Of a stretch of DNA of 64,000 nucleotides, positions 22,667 to 35,647 are shown piece after piece; position 1 is the stretch's first letter, and the number at the start of each line of letters is the position of its first letter. The translations under genes and the position numbers were made by a program. Where the stretch lies: contig NC_003075.7 in NCBI RefSeq assembly GCF_000001735.4, positions 13,889,001-13,953,000 of the forward strand. Direction: 5' to 3'. Source of the stretch: Arabidopsis thaliana. Lineage: Eukaryota > Streptophyta > Magnoliopsida > Brassicales > Brassicaceae. Below the pieces are notes generated by a model. The model searched no databases. It was not told where the DNA came from and worked only from the letters and a program-made list of their open reading frames with translations.

Positions 22667-25600
22667 ATCTGTAGCGAATTCGTTTAGCTGTTTCGTCCCA
22701 TGCATTCATTTCTTATGAACAACCTGTCACGTGATGTGTTTTCCTAAAGTGCTTATTCAACAGTAAATATACTATTTGAGTAAATGCTATATTTATGTTC
22801 CAAATGAGTAAATTCCGACCAATGTAAAAAGGGAATCAATCTTTATTTTCCAGTAAGAAAATATATTTGTTTCTGTTATTATATGATTCTATTTTAAGGA
22901 AAAACTGTTACAAATTATTCAGTAAAATCCTCTCATTTCCAGTGAGATAAGTAACGTGGCGGGCAACCTAGGATTTGGCGCTAATTTTTTTTTTTTTTCG
23001 TTTCAGAGCTTTCATTTTTGAAAATATGAAAATTCAAAAACTTGAACTTACAAAAATTCATCTCTAACCGAGTTCTGATTTAGTTTAGGGTTGAAAAAAT
23101 CAGTTGAAAATTACAAGTCATTATGAAACCAAAAAAAAAAACACGAGATTTTTTTTTGTCAGGTTAGTCGGACGAGCATCAGAATAGTGCTAACTAGAAG
23201 CAGAGAGAGAGGAAGATCGGTTAAGAAAGGTCGTGTGAGAGAAGCCAAGGACGATTTGATTCTGAATATCCAAAGTGGGAAGAAGAGAGAGACATGGAGA
23301 ATCCTTTGGATTGACAAAAGACAAACCCCGAGGTTTAGTGCAGTGTTCTTGGCCACTGTCCTACATTGAGCCAAGTGACCAATCCACGTATATTTTATAT
23401 ATGCGTCTATTACTATACGAACCATATTATAATACGTACATGTGTGTTACTAAAAACGACAATTAAGTGACTACATTGAAATTTAGACAAACTGTGAATC
23501 TTGTTTTAGACTTGGGTTGACCACTTTCTTTTTTGGAGCGATAACAACTTCTCACCAATGACTTTTAATAACGACTGGGTTGAAGTAACAATACCCAACC
23601 CAATATTTATAACTTTTTGATATTAACATCTTTTTGTTGCCATTCACCATTAATCGGTGACATGTGACAATAAAAAGAAGATTGCGTTACAGATTTTGTT
23701 GAAAGCTAATACAATGTGTCATGTGTGCATATATAACGTGTCCATCTACGGTTATGAACGAAGAATCCAAATAGAAGAAAGAAACGAGACTTGTTGGTAA
23801 AAAATAAATTTAAGGACAAAGATCCATTCTTAAAAGAAGGGCCACCCCTCAAAATAGCAAAACGTTGAAAGCTTTATCACCATTAGTTACTTATATAATA
23901 ATGTGATGTACGTTGGTCTTGGTGCATAGCTTTAAATTAAAAATGAGCTCGAACTTTGATGGACAAATAAAGACTAGAGAAGGTCACCGCTTGAGTAATT
24001 ACTTCTCATAACCAAGTTTATGATAATATAAATTAACGTGTGAGTTTCGAGTTTTCCCAAGGTAATGTATGTCTTGGAGCAGAAGCTACATGGTCGCGCG
24101 ACTCGTGAGTACTACTCAAGTCATTCTCGTGGACAGCCTTAGTTTACAAGCAAGAAATGTTGGTCATATATCTAATAAAAATAAAAATAGCTTACATAGA
24201 TACTTGGAATTTGTTCGCGAACATTAAATTCATCAAAATTTTATAATAAATATATGTAGTACATTATAGGAATATATATGTAAATGTATAGGTAAAAGTA
24301 AAACTATAGCTTTTAAAATAGCCTAAATTATTATTGGTTATTGAAAATACACTAAATTGAAATCTAAATGTAACTATTTAAAAATAATTTATCGAAGTTC
24401 CATTATAATTATTTTTATTCATATATAAATAACTTTTTTATGTACAATTCAAACTTTTAACAATTATCGTAAAAACATTTATTCATTAATATTCTTTAAA
24501 ATTACTCTGTAGAAATAAGTGCCCAACCCAATCGATCATTTGAGCTAAGCTCTACCTTACTAGCGTTGATAGGAATAACATGTTAAATGAACCAAAAGGA
24601 AACTAAAAGTTAAACCAATTTGTTTAGGATCTGGTGCAAGACAAATTGTCTGGTTCGGAGAGTTTGATTTTCACGGTGAAAATTTCACCGAAACCTTTTA
24701 GTACCATGACTCATGGCACATGAATCGTGACTCCTCTTCTTACCTCCACTTGTCTTGACTCTTGAGACCGCTGAAGTGTCCACTGTAATTTTAAGTTTTA
24801 TTCAACGCAAAAGGTTTTGTTTAAGAGATTTGATTCACGGCAATATTAACATTAGTGACTGGTCATTAATGCCATTTAGTGGAGGCCACCAAAGGTTACG
24901 ATTCTCTAATTTACTAAAGACAAAACAGGGGATCTCTAAGATCAGGCTGTAACTAAGTTATTTTCTTCAGTTCTAATTTAAATATTTAATAAAAACCTGG
25001 CGTTAACCATGCTCTCTTGGGCACGACCTCTCTCTTTATCATAATTAATAAACTTTTTTTTTTTAAGTTATGGAGACTTTGAACATAGATTAAAAGTAGT
25101 CCAGTCACTGACAGAGTGACATTGTATAAGTTTTCGGGGGTATTGAAGGGATATTTAGTAAGTAAACCCTTCGGTCGTTAGACATAAAAATTAGAAAATT
25201 TATGGTGACTCTTAGAAAGTACTATATTCTGTAATAGAGAACGGTCCATGCTCGAATAGATCGTGTAATGGTTATTTGGGTTGCACTTTAACAAAAACAA
25301 TGGTTTTAATTTGGGTTGCAACGGGTGTTAGTCTGCCTTTAATTCTGGAAAGCTGATATTCTGATTTCTTACAATAATTTTCGTATTTTTAGTACATGAA
25401 ACATTGCCGTTGGTGGGTTAATGTAATTGATATATTCTTAGTGGGATTAGACGTGAATCTTTTCTTTTTGTGTAATAGTACTACTCAAATTTGTGAGATA
25501 GTTTTTAGAAAATCTGTTGAATCATGTAAAAGGTCGAAACTAGTTGAAAGACAAATGGTAAGATAACTTATAACTCTAGTTTTAACGGCTTTAGCTGGTT

Positions 25601-27064
25601 GGAAACAGAAAGTTTTACTGCTTTCGTTCTTTCTAATATGTTTAGAGATCATTAAATTTCGTACGTATGAGTATTCATATACGAATATAATTGGTTTATG
25701 TAGAAGTGTAGAACACAGTAATGTAGTGTTATGCTGTTAGGTTTTACTATATAAACAATTTCTATTCATGATACTATATACCATGCATACATATCTATTA
25801 CAATTACAGATTTAACATAGAACTATTATGAAGTAAAAGACAAGATTATTCAATGCAACTGCTAACCCACACTAAGACCATATATGATGCTGAGTTTACA
25901 TGTGCATCTAGTGACTAGTGGTAGTTTAAATGCTTTAGAAGGAAAAGTATACCATTCGGTTCTAATAGTATAATTTATTTACAAGTTTTATCAGTAGTAG
26001 TGCTCGAGTAGTGAAAACACACATTTAAAAACTTATTCGAATGGACTTGGAAGCCTCGGTAAACCCAAAACTCAAAATATATAGAAATACAAGTGTTGGA
26101 GTTTCGAGAAAGAAAATAAACTTTGATTTGAATCTTAAGATAAAGAGTTTTAAAGATTAACATGAATTGATCAAGCGTCCACTAGCACTTTCATTAAGCA
26201 AAATATGCATTCATAACATTTTTTTTTTATAAATCGTCAACAAACTAACGTGAAATTATAAAATCATAACCTTAATCTCAACATAATAAGCCCTGATTAC
26301 TGCTTTAAACCTCGCCAACCTCATAAGCTCCCAACCTTAACAACAACATGTGTCCATCGAAGAGGAATCTAATTCGTGGGATAAACATTATGTTAAAATA
26401 TACTATACTCCATCACTGAAACAGAACCTTGAACACAAAAGTGTCATAATAGTTGGGTTATACCATAAAAAAGTAACCGTTTTTTCAAGGTCTTTATACC
26501 ATAATGTTTAGTAGCACTAATGGCTAAACCCGTTTGAGTATATTATTTGGGGAAAAGGTGATTTTAATAGTTTTACTATTTTTTGTAAATCTTAAATTGG
26601 TCAAACTTCAAAGTGATAATTCCTTTGTCCCATTTTATTAAATTGTTCCAGATGGATCACAATCACAATCTTAACTCATGAACAACTTCACTCTTAGGCC
26701 CCATACACCATTTACATAAATCATTGCCCACATAATACTAAAATGAAAATGTTACGTATGTAAGTTAATAATGTTTACGAAAACGGAAAGGCTTACGATT
26801 GTAGCTAGTTTGGGCTTTGGACAGAATAAAATCCAAAATAATATGAGCCTTGATAAACACAGAGACGCATCGGCATCACGCAATAAAGAAACAGCAGACG
26901 GGATGATGATTTACGTTTTACAATTCCATAGAATGGAGATCAAATAATTTCTTACTGATCCTGTCTTCACAAATTTTATAAGACAGACAAGTCTATAAAA
27001 GATCATTACATAGAAATAAGAAGAGTTTAATTATTAGGGCTCTTCCTTAAGGACAGTATTTGTG

Positions 27065-28203
<1,139 letters not shown>

Positions 28204-28293
28204 TTCCAAAATCCCACGATCCAAATTCCAATTGAAGACTCTGCAATCGAAAACCAATCCAATGGTCAGATGAATTAAGAAGAAGAAAAACAT
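28204..28293 (-). CDS. Optional N-terminal extension of UBC9
   Basis: An in-frame ATG at 28293 is followed by 30 open codons running straight into the normal UBC9 start. The extension begins MFFFFLIHLTIGLVFDCRV and is strongly hydrophobic. It exists only in transcripts that start upstream and keep the leader intron, giving 178 residues. I recall an annotated isoform of that length, but could not check it. Confidence 0.5.
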
Positions 28294-28449
28294 AACCCAG
28301 AAAATTATATATAAAGACGGGAAGAAGATCCAAAATCATAACTCCGAATTCACGTTTTTGGTTTTGGTTCTTCGAATTTAGGAGAAGAAAGGGTGGTGAA
28401 ACGGAAGAGAAGAAGAAGTTGAAAATGTTGTGTGGTCGCGACCACAATA

Positions 28450-29289
28450 AATAGGGTGCGGGTAAATTCTGGTTCGTTTGATTAGTGGACTCTGCTGCTT
28501 TATTCTTTCAGATTCGTTCGTTTTAAATAATGTCAAACTTTTTTTTGGGTGGGCCTAACTCAGCGTTGTACCTACGGCACATATAAAATAACGCGGTTGT
28601 TCGTATCATCATCATGTGGCGCCGATGTTTTCCAATCCCGTCGAAGCGTCGTCGTTTAAGTGGTTTAGTCAAAAGTCGTATGATCCGACGGCTGAGAGTT
28701 TTGTAGAACGAATCATTTGACGTAATTTGAATGAATTTACCATGCTTTCAAGATTGACCAGCGGTTGATGAAGGATGTTTTTTTTCAAAAACGTGATGTG
28801 TAGGAAATTATTACATTGTTTTTACTGTCATATGTCATATGTGACAAGACGATTCGTTTTGGTGACAAAGTATAAAGATGGAGGATGAATTAACATAACA
28901 GTGACATTAAGATATATTCGACAAATTAGATGTTAAGCTAGACATTATTTCCACGAAATATGATCTAACTTGTTAAGACAAATTGTGAAGGTTGCGGTTG
29001 GTGTGACTAAGTTTGCCTATAACTCAAATAGTTTTTACTTGAATTGAATCAAACAATACTATAATAACTAAATCTAACGAAAGAATAAGCCAAAGTGATT
29101 ATAGTTTTTATATTTTTGCTGAAATGAAGAAGTAATTTATCATGATCAGTAAAAAGAATGGTATGCAACTAAAATTTACCAAAATAATTAAGATTTTCGC
29201 TAATTTATTATTATTAGCACTGCTATAGTGTTGTACATGAGAAGTTAATTAACAAAGATCATGAATTTTCATCACATTTTTTTTTTTTG
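28450..29289. other. Intergenic region between UBC9 and SLAH2
   Basis: The first few hundred bases are the UBC9 promoter (minus strand). The remainder is AT-rich with no coding signal or recognised repeat. Confidence 0.55.
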
Positions 29290-31122
29290 TTAATTTGAAT
29301 TCTGAACCGTGGAACTATCTACATTTACTAAAGGAGGAGATTCTAAATCTATTTGATTATCTTCCGGATCCAAAATCTTGGGACATCTCTCATTATTTCC
29401 ATAACTTTCTTTTGTGAGATGTTTGAACCATCTCTTCTGCTTCGGTTGTTCTGCACTTATGGCAATGACAACGTCATTGGGGAAGAGATCACGTTGGACA
29501 AAAGCATGCATCACCGTCAACCCAAGCACAGCTATCACCGTCAGAGTTGCTGCTCCCGACATCACAACCGATAGTATCTTCGTTGCCACTCCCGTGACTT
29601 CGTCTGAATATTTGATCGTCGCACTGGCCACTGCCGTCATTGGAAACGTGTAAGCCCACCAAGCTAGCGAGAATCTGATATTTTTTGAATAATTATGTCA
29701 GATAACATGTATGTTATTTGGTTTGGTAAATTAGATCCTTGCAGTTCAAGAAACAGCTTACTTGAATCCCCGGAAAAGGTTAATCCGACAAACCTGAAAC
29801 AAGAATCACAAGAAGTAAAGCTGTTACATTTCTTGTACCACAAGAAACTCAGCACTAGCTCACTAGAACTCTGTTAATGAAAACAAAAACTACCAGAGAG
29901 AAGTACAAGAACAAGGAGATGAAGTATGCTAGACGCGAACCGAGATCGAAAGAGGCAGAGATCTTGGTCCAGGCCATGGAAGCGACGGCTGGTGCAGCCA
30001 CAAAGAGGAAGAAAACAGGGTGAAGCTCTTTAGGTAAGGTTTCATTCGTGGGAAGTCTCTGATAGAGAGTCACAAATAAAACCAAATAATAAGCCAACCC
30101 TATGGCAAAGAAGAATATTGGTCCTTCTTTCAACCCCATGGATGCTCCTAGAAGTGCTCCTGCAAAGTTACCGACAATGGAAAGGTGGTTTGTAGGGTTG
30201 GCGACTTTGGAGAGGCGTCTTTGTCCACCAGACATCCACTGTCCGTAAATCTTCATCTCAAGAAACAAGATGGGAGCCATAAGGAAGTACCAAAGTGTAG
30301 AGGGAAGATGTGAGATGATAGAGTGTGGGATTCCAAGTGCCAAGAAGAGGATTGATATAAGAGGAGCGAAGAAGAAGTTGACTCGGATCGGATGCCGAAA
30401 CTCACGGCGAACCGCCTCAAAGAAGAGGATGGTTTTGAAGAGGTAAGTGATAGAAACGGCGAGGAGGAGAAGGAGAGAGATCCACCAGAGCACGTGGTTG
30501 ATCACTTGAGTCACGTGCAAGAACTTCTCTGCCTCTGTGGTTGCTAAGGTCTTCCACATGATGGCTTGACTACTTACTCCAAGACACATCCCATATGATG
30601 TGATTGGAAACCGTAGAAGAAACGGCCACGTTTTGTCCTCAGGCAGAACTATCTTCTCCTTCTCCTGTCATCCACCAATAAACCCATAAATAGAAGTAAC
30701 CAAACACAAGTATAACTCAACCATATGAGCAAAAATGAATGATAAAATACCTTGAGAGTTTCAAGCTCGGGGCCTTGAAGAGCATCAAAGTATCTATCAG
30801 CGGTTAAAGATTCAGTAATCTCTTTATGATCCTGCAACGAACTCTCAGTGGGTTTCCCACGTAAATTCGATATCTGACGTTCGAGTTTCCCGGACATGGT
30901 CCTGAATAGGTCATACCTCTTGTCGTGGAAGTTTCTAGATGCTTCTTGATCAAGAAACATGGCACCTCGGGGCATAGACTTGGAATGAAACTTCATCTTC
31001 CTCGCTCCGATTCGTTTCTCTAATCTTGAGAAATCTCCAGAACCGGATTGACGTTGGTTTTCTAATAGATCTGAGTGGTTTGCTGGAGAAACCAAAGGAC
31101 TAACCGATCTTGGATTATTCAT
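29290..31122 (-). CDS. SLAH2: S-type anion channel SLAH2
   Basis: Exons 30751-31122, 29894-30664, 29762-29793 and 29290-29674 (minus strand) add up to 519 residues. The cytosolic N-terminus (about 180 residues) carries basic Ser-rich motifs such as RKMKFHSKSMPRGAMF and is the kinase-target region in this family. Ten hydrophobic segments follow, with family landmarks FPITSYGMCLGVSSQAIMWK, HPIRVNFFFAPLISILFLAL, EMKIYGQWMSGGQRRLSK, GNFAGALLGASMGLKEGP and SLAWWAYTFPMTAVASATIK. SLAC1-family channels are trimers in the plasma membrane, gated by a pore Phe. SLAH2 is reported as nitrate-selective. The true start is the ATG at 31122, nine bases after a likely leader-intron acceptor (TAAAACAG); the longer upstream frame is intron. 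A matching GTAAGT donor lies near 31300. Confidence 0.96.
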
Positions 31123-32315
31123 TGTTTTCCCTGTTTTAGTACATAAATTTGGAACTATATTTATAAAGATCCAAATATATAAAAACCGAATCAAAACGTC
31201 ACATCCAACTTTTGCAAATGGGTTAGTTGTATATTATTGTTAACATATTACGAAAACGAACATGCAAACCACACACACATACATAAATGTATATATAAAC
31301 TTACAGAAAATGAAGAGAAAGTGATGGAAAAAGAAAATGTAGATCTGATCAGTGTTTGAAAAGAACAGAGGATCTGATCAGTCGGTGTGACTCTTTTGTG
31401 TATGTGAAGTCAAATAAGTCCTCTGAAAATGGTATTTTGGTAAATATGTGGGCCAGAACCAAAGATATTGTGTGTTTTGGCTTTAGTGCTGTCCAGATAA
31501 AGTATCTTGTCTTTCACTTTTTTGTTTTTATTTGAGCAGTTTTGTTTTGACCATTACTTCTTGTCTCTCGAGTTATATTTGTCCAGTTACATCTTAACCG
31601 ATATGATCAAGTGATGGACTCCAATCTGAAGGTAGTCCCAGGCTATTGTTAAAGGCACTGTTAATCCATAAATACAAGGACAACGACCGTAAGAATACAT
31701 TGAAATTGAATCGTACAAAAACGTTCGGATAAAATATGCAAACAAGTAAAAAAGACATATATAGAGTAGAGATAATGTTCCTCGGAATGTCCTAGTGGAC
31801 TCGAAAGTCAAGGAGTCAATAAAAGAGGCGGCTTTGCACTCTCGTTTAGTCGCGTCTGCGGATTTTTAGTATCCGTTCCGTACACTCGTCAATAAAATCG
31901 ATTATAGAATGTTTTTCCTACTACTGTTTTGCCATCTTGAAAGTTTAGAATTATAGTGATAGTAATTTAAGAAAATGAGGTTCTGTAATTTGTAATATTG
32001 GGCTGATTGATTCCTTTTTTTTCTTTCATAAACCTTTTGATGGGCTAACAAAAATCATCCTACGAAGCCCATTTAGCTGATCCTTTCACTTTCACAAATC
32101 TCATGATCTTTATCCAACGCCCAACGGGCTACAACAAAACCCCATTGTCCGAGAGTTAATAGAAAGCTGACGTCTGATGTACAATAATCCAACGGCTTAA
32201 AATAATACAATCGAACGGCCAAAAAGGAAAGCTGTATTTATAAGGTAATAAGACAAAATAGCACTAGTTTCTCTTTCTCCCTCCATTTTCAGTAAATAAA
32301 GCATTCTATTTTTTC
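31123..32315. other. Divergent interval between SLAH2 and the DUF3444 gene
   Basis: Holds the SLAH2 leader with its probable 5' UTR intron (about 31133-31304), then promoter DNA for both genes. Near the DUF3444 gene there are several TGGGCT/AGCCCA elements (for example in TATTGGGCTGATT near 31998 and GATGGGCTAAC near 32040) and a TTTATAAGG box near 32236. The frame 31587-31811 has no support. Confidence 0.5.
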
Positions 32316-32331
32316 TTGTTTCATAAGAGAG

Positions 32332-32388
32332 ATGGGAAGAAGCCATTCTTCTTTACCAAAATTTCTGAGTCTTACCAAGAAAGTTTAA
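32332..32388 (+). other. Upstream ORF in the leader of the DUF3444 gene
   Basis: ATG at 32332 opens an 18-codon frame, MGRSHSSLPKFLSLTKKV, ending TAA, in a different frame from the main protein. It precedes both candidate main starts (32445 and 32677), so scanning ribosomes would meet it first. Confidence 0.55.
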
Positions 32389-32444
32389 AACTTTTCTTCA
32401 AATTCCTGGATAAGCTCAAAGGCTCCGTTCGTACAGCGAAAAAA

Positions 32445-34374
32445 ATGTTGAAACCGAAAGTTTTACTAGTTCCCGGAGAAGACACGCCGGCTCAGAAACC
32501 ACCGTTGGTGTCAACCGAAGACCAAACTCAAGAGAGGTTTATTTTCTCTTCCTACTTTTTGTTTCTATTATTTATTCTTTCTGTACATTCTCATTTTTGT
32601 ATTTTTTCATGAAAAGTTTCTTCCTTTATGACCCATCTTTTGTTAACTAAAAAGTAGGGTTTATGTCTCTGAGAATATGGCAATGCAAGGGGATTCAGTA
32701 GAATCAGACGTTACTGAGCAAAACAGTGAAGGGTATCTCAAAATCCTAGACAAGATTCAGGCAAAATCTTCATCAATTTTTGAGTTTTCGCTTCAGTTTG
32801 ATGACGTGGTCGCCTCGCTGGAGAAGAAGGAAGAACGACTGAGAGTGGTTGAAATGAAGGAGAAGGAGATTGGTTTGCTTGAAGAGTCAATATCTCGAAG
32901 GTTAAGTGTTTTAGAGGAGAAAGAGATTGAAACTGATTTGAGATTGGTCATTGAAGCAAGTATCATGAGATTGGTGCTTGAGAAGCAGAGTGAAGATTTA
33001 GTGACACAACTTAAAACAGAGGAGAATAAGCTTGGTTTGTTTCTCCGTTCGACGACGAAGAAACTTGAGGAGCTGGTGAGTGAGTTTGATGGGAGGAAAG
33101 AGGAGGCTTGCCGAGTTTCTGAGAAGTTGTGTGAGTTAGAGAAGGCAGAGAAGGAGTTTCATCTGAAACAAAGAGCTGAGACTGAGAGACGGAATGAGGA
33201 AAGTGAGGCAAGAGAGAAGGATCTCAGGGCACTTGAGGAAGCTGTCAAAGAGAAGACTGCTGAATTGAAGAGAAAGGAGGAGACTTTGGAGCTGAAGATG
33301 AAAGAAGAAGCTGAAAAATTGAGAGAGGAGACTGAACTGATGAGAAAAGGTCTTGAGATTAAGGAGAAGACATTGGAAAAAAGATTGAAAGAGCTTGAAT
33401 TGAAGCAGATGGAATTAGAAGAAACATCAAGACCACAACTTGTAGAAGCAGAGTCTCGGAAGAGATCCAACCTTGAAATTGAACCTCCTTTGTTGGTAAA
33501 GAATGATAGTGACGCTGATTCTTGTACTCCTCAAGCCAAGAAACAGAAGTCTCAGGAAGCAAATGATGGAGACATTGAAGGAATTGTCTGCACAGATAAA
33601 AGTTATGAGGATCCTAACTCATTAACTTGTCCTGATACAAAGCTTAATGATTTTAGCAAGTCAATGAGCTCATTTGCTGTTGATCAAGTATGGGCTTTAT
33701 ATGATCCTAGAGATGATATGCCTAGGAACTATGCCCAGATCAGGGAGATTTTTGAGTCCCAGTTGAGTTTGCAGGTGACACTACTTGAACATGTCAAAAC
33801 TACAAAAGATGAGCAGTCTATTCTCAGTGGTTGTGGGAGATTTGAATATGGAGATACAGAGATCAAGAGCCACTTGATGTTTGCTCATGAGATGGATCAC
33901 ATCAAATCTGCTGAAGAGGTCATTGTGAACCCGAGAAAAGGCGAAACATGGGCTCTTTTCAGTGATTGGAATGCAAGTTGGAACAGTCACCTAGAACTAC
34001 AGGAGCTTCCTTATAGATACGACTTTGTGGAAGTCATCTCCGAGTTTGACGATCTTATAGGCATTCAAGTGGCCTATATGGGGAGAGTTGAAGGATACGA
34101 ATCGGTTTTTAACCATGCTGAGCAGTATGGATGCATCAAGATTGTGATCCCACCTGCGGAAATGCAGAGATTCTCTCACAAAGTTGAATCAGTGAAATTG
34201 AGCGGGAAGGAGGAAGAGGGAATCCCATTTAGGTCCTTCAAGCTAAACCCTGCTGCTATGCCGAGATACTATCATGTGCTTGAGGAGGTGGTGGAAACGG
34301 AAATACAAATTAAAGATCCAACGGTCGTACATCAAAATGGATCCACAAAAGATCTTCCCATAATAATAGATTGA
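32445..34374 (+). CDS. Coiled-coil protein with C-terminal DUF3444 (AT4G27980 type)
   Basis: The main exon is open from 32657 to 34374. Two starts are possible: ATG at 32677 (565 residues), or ATG at 32445 with an intron whose donor is GAG|GTTTAT near 32537 and acceptor AAGTAG|GG near 32656, which joins in frame (MLKPKVLLVPGEDTPAQKP). The first 250 residues form a long Glu/Lys-rich coiled coil; a linker contains a basic stretch CTPQAKKQKS that may be a nuclear signal. The C-terminal 220 residues are a DUF3444 domain: FAVDQVWALYDPRDDMPRNY, then GETWALFSDWNASWN and IPFRSFKLNPAAMPRYYHVL. DUF3444 is a plant domain usually found behind DnaJ; here no J-domain is present. Molecular function is unknown. 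Confidence 0.88.
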
Positions 34375-34990
34375 GGGATTCAAGCCTGGTTGGTGCACCT
34401 TTCTTATCTATGCAAATATATATTTAAGTATGTAGAGTGCTTGGTGATGGCTGAGGTTGCAGGAAGTAGTGAAACTGTAATCTTTTTGGTTTCTGTATCT
34501 GTTTTCTAAACTGTCTATCTTCTGAATTGTACCAACTTCCTTTGATATAAATAAAAGAGAATGCTTTAGGAAAACTAACTGCCTACTTGCTCGCTTCGGC
34601 ATAGACCTCACATGTGGATTACTGAGTGTCTCAAAGTTTCAACTTTGTTTTCACGAATTGCATTAAAACTAACATAATGACCATCCTATGTTGATCAAAT
34701 GCGTCTGCTGTAACAGTCTGAACACTACAATCTAATTGACACAAGTCAATACAATCCCCAAGCTTTGTATATCCTCGAAACTCCAGTTCTATTATTGAAA
34801 CCATATTCGTGCATTTACATAAATAACACATAACAGAAGTAAAGACTGAAACTTTAGAGTCTAATACATCATTACCTTATAAATACTTCCAAATGCTATA
34901 ACTATAGACAATATAAACGCCAAAGATAAACGGAATACGATCCATAACCTTTGCATCATCACTCAAAGCAGAGTAAGTAGTGGCTATTGA

Positions 34991-35647
34991 CTATCCTCTG
35001 CTGTTGTTGAGAATCGAACCTAGAGTTCCCAAAACGGCGAAAGCAAGCAAAGGGCTAACGTCAAGCGTATCAAAGACTGGAGGGATAATGTTCCTGAAGA
35101 GATTAAGATAAGGATCACACAGATCTCTAATGGCTGACAAAGGCTGACGATCCCATGGAATGTTTGGGAACCAACTGAGCAAAACTCTGACCATCAGAAC
35201 ACCACTGTATATATCGAGCCATTTCGATAGCCCGGCTGCAACTACCGTCAACGGAGTGTTCAGATAACCGGCGGGTCGATCACGGAGCGACGCGAAGAAC
35301 AACGGACTTGCTGTTCGGAAAGATGCTTGAATCTGTGGAGATAGGTTCACAATTGCGACAGAGAGCTTCTGAATTAGAGATTTGATTACGACGCCGGCTA
35401 GAAGCACGAGGGTGGTGATCGATCTAGTTGAGTCGGAGAAGGGGAATTGAGAAGGGGGTTTAGAGGAGAGTACCGGAGACGAGGAGGTAACGGCGGAGGA
35501 AACGATGGTTCTAGCGTTATGGAGGGAGAGATTGAAAGAGAGTTTACGGGGAAGAGAGAGACGGGGACGGATGATCGGAGGAGGTAGTCTAGGGTTTGCG
35601 AGAATTGAAGCGCGAAGAGCGAGACTGTTGGTTGTGAAAGAAGCCAT
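34991..35647 (-). CDS. YLMG1-2: YGGT-family chloroplast membrane protein YLMG1-2
   Basis: Single exon of 218 residues. The start is the ATG at 35647 (MASFTTNSLALRASILANPR); the frame is open further up but only from a GTG. The N-terminus is Ser/Arg-rich like a chloroplast transit peptide. The C-terminal half is a YGGT domain of two hydrophobic segments: YSGVLMVRVLLSWFPNIPWD, then LCDPYLNLFRNIIPP and a terminal hydrophobic stretch SPLLAFAVLGTLGS. YlmG proteins of bacteria and plastids affect division and nucleoid or thylakoid organisation; the plant YLMG1 group is placed in the chloroplast. The gene is divergent to the AAA ATPase at 36456, with about 800 AT-rich bases between. Confidence 0.93.
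   Translation of the reverse strand: MASFTTNSLALRASILANPRLPPPIIRPRLSLPRKLSFNLSLHNARTIVSSAVTSSSPVLSSKPPSQFPFSDSTRSITTLVLLAGVVIKSLIQKLSVAIVNLSPQIQASFRTASPLFFASLRDRPAGYLNTPLTVVAAGLSKWLDIYSGVLMVRVLLSWFPNIPWDRQPLSAIRDLCDPYLNLFRNIIPPVFDTLDVSPLLAFAVLGTLGSILNNSRG

Larger units (their letters stand above)
21843..27064. other. Large gene-free interval upstream of CRF4
   Basis: Over 5 kb without a supportable gene, the longest in the window. The part next to CRF4 is its promoter, with two CACGTG boxes (22484-22489 and 22728-22733) and a DRE-like ACCGAC (22661-22666). A purine-rich stretch at 23187-23369 is open for 60 codons but has no recognisable domain. A perfect 17-base palindrome lies at 24674-24690. 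The last 200 bases or so may be the 3' UTR of UBC9. No transposon coding sequence was seen. Confidence 0.55.

Noticed and set aside
30649-31194. SLAH2 start upstream at 31194
   Set aside because: The residues before MNNPRS come from a probable leader intron with acceptor TAAAACAG next to the ATG at 31122; the resulting 519 residues match the family length.
31587-31811. Minus-strand 74-codon frame between SLAH2 and the DUF3444 gene
   Set aside because: No recognisable domain, AT-rich codon use and no splice partners.
33011-33562. Minus-strand Ser-rich frames opposite the DUF3444 gene
   Set aside because: They mirror the Glu/Lys-rich coiled-coil coding strand; antisense of GAG/AAG codons gives Leu/Phe/Ser frames.
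34991-35020. tRNA-like GGTTCGATTC box on the minus strand
   Set aside because: It lies inside YLMG1-2 coding sequence and no acceptor stem or anticodon arm can be drawn around it.
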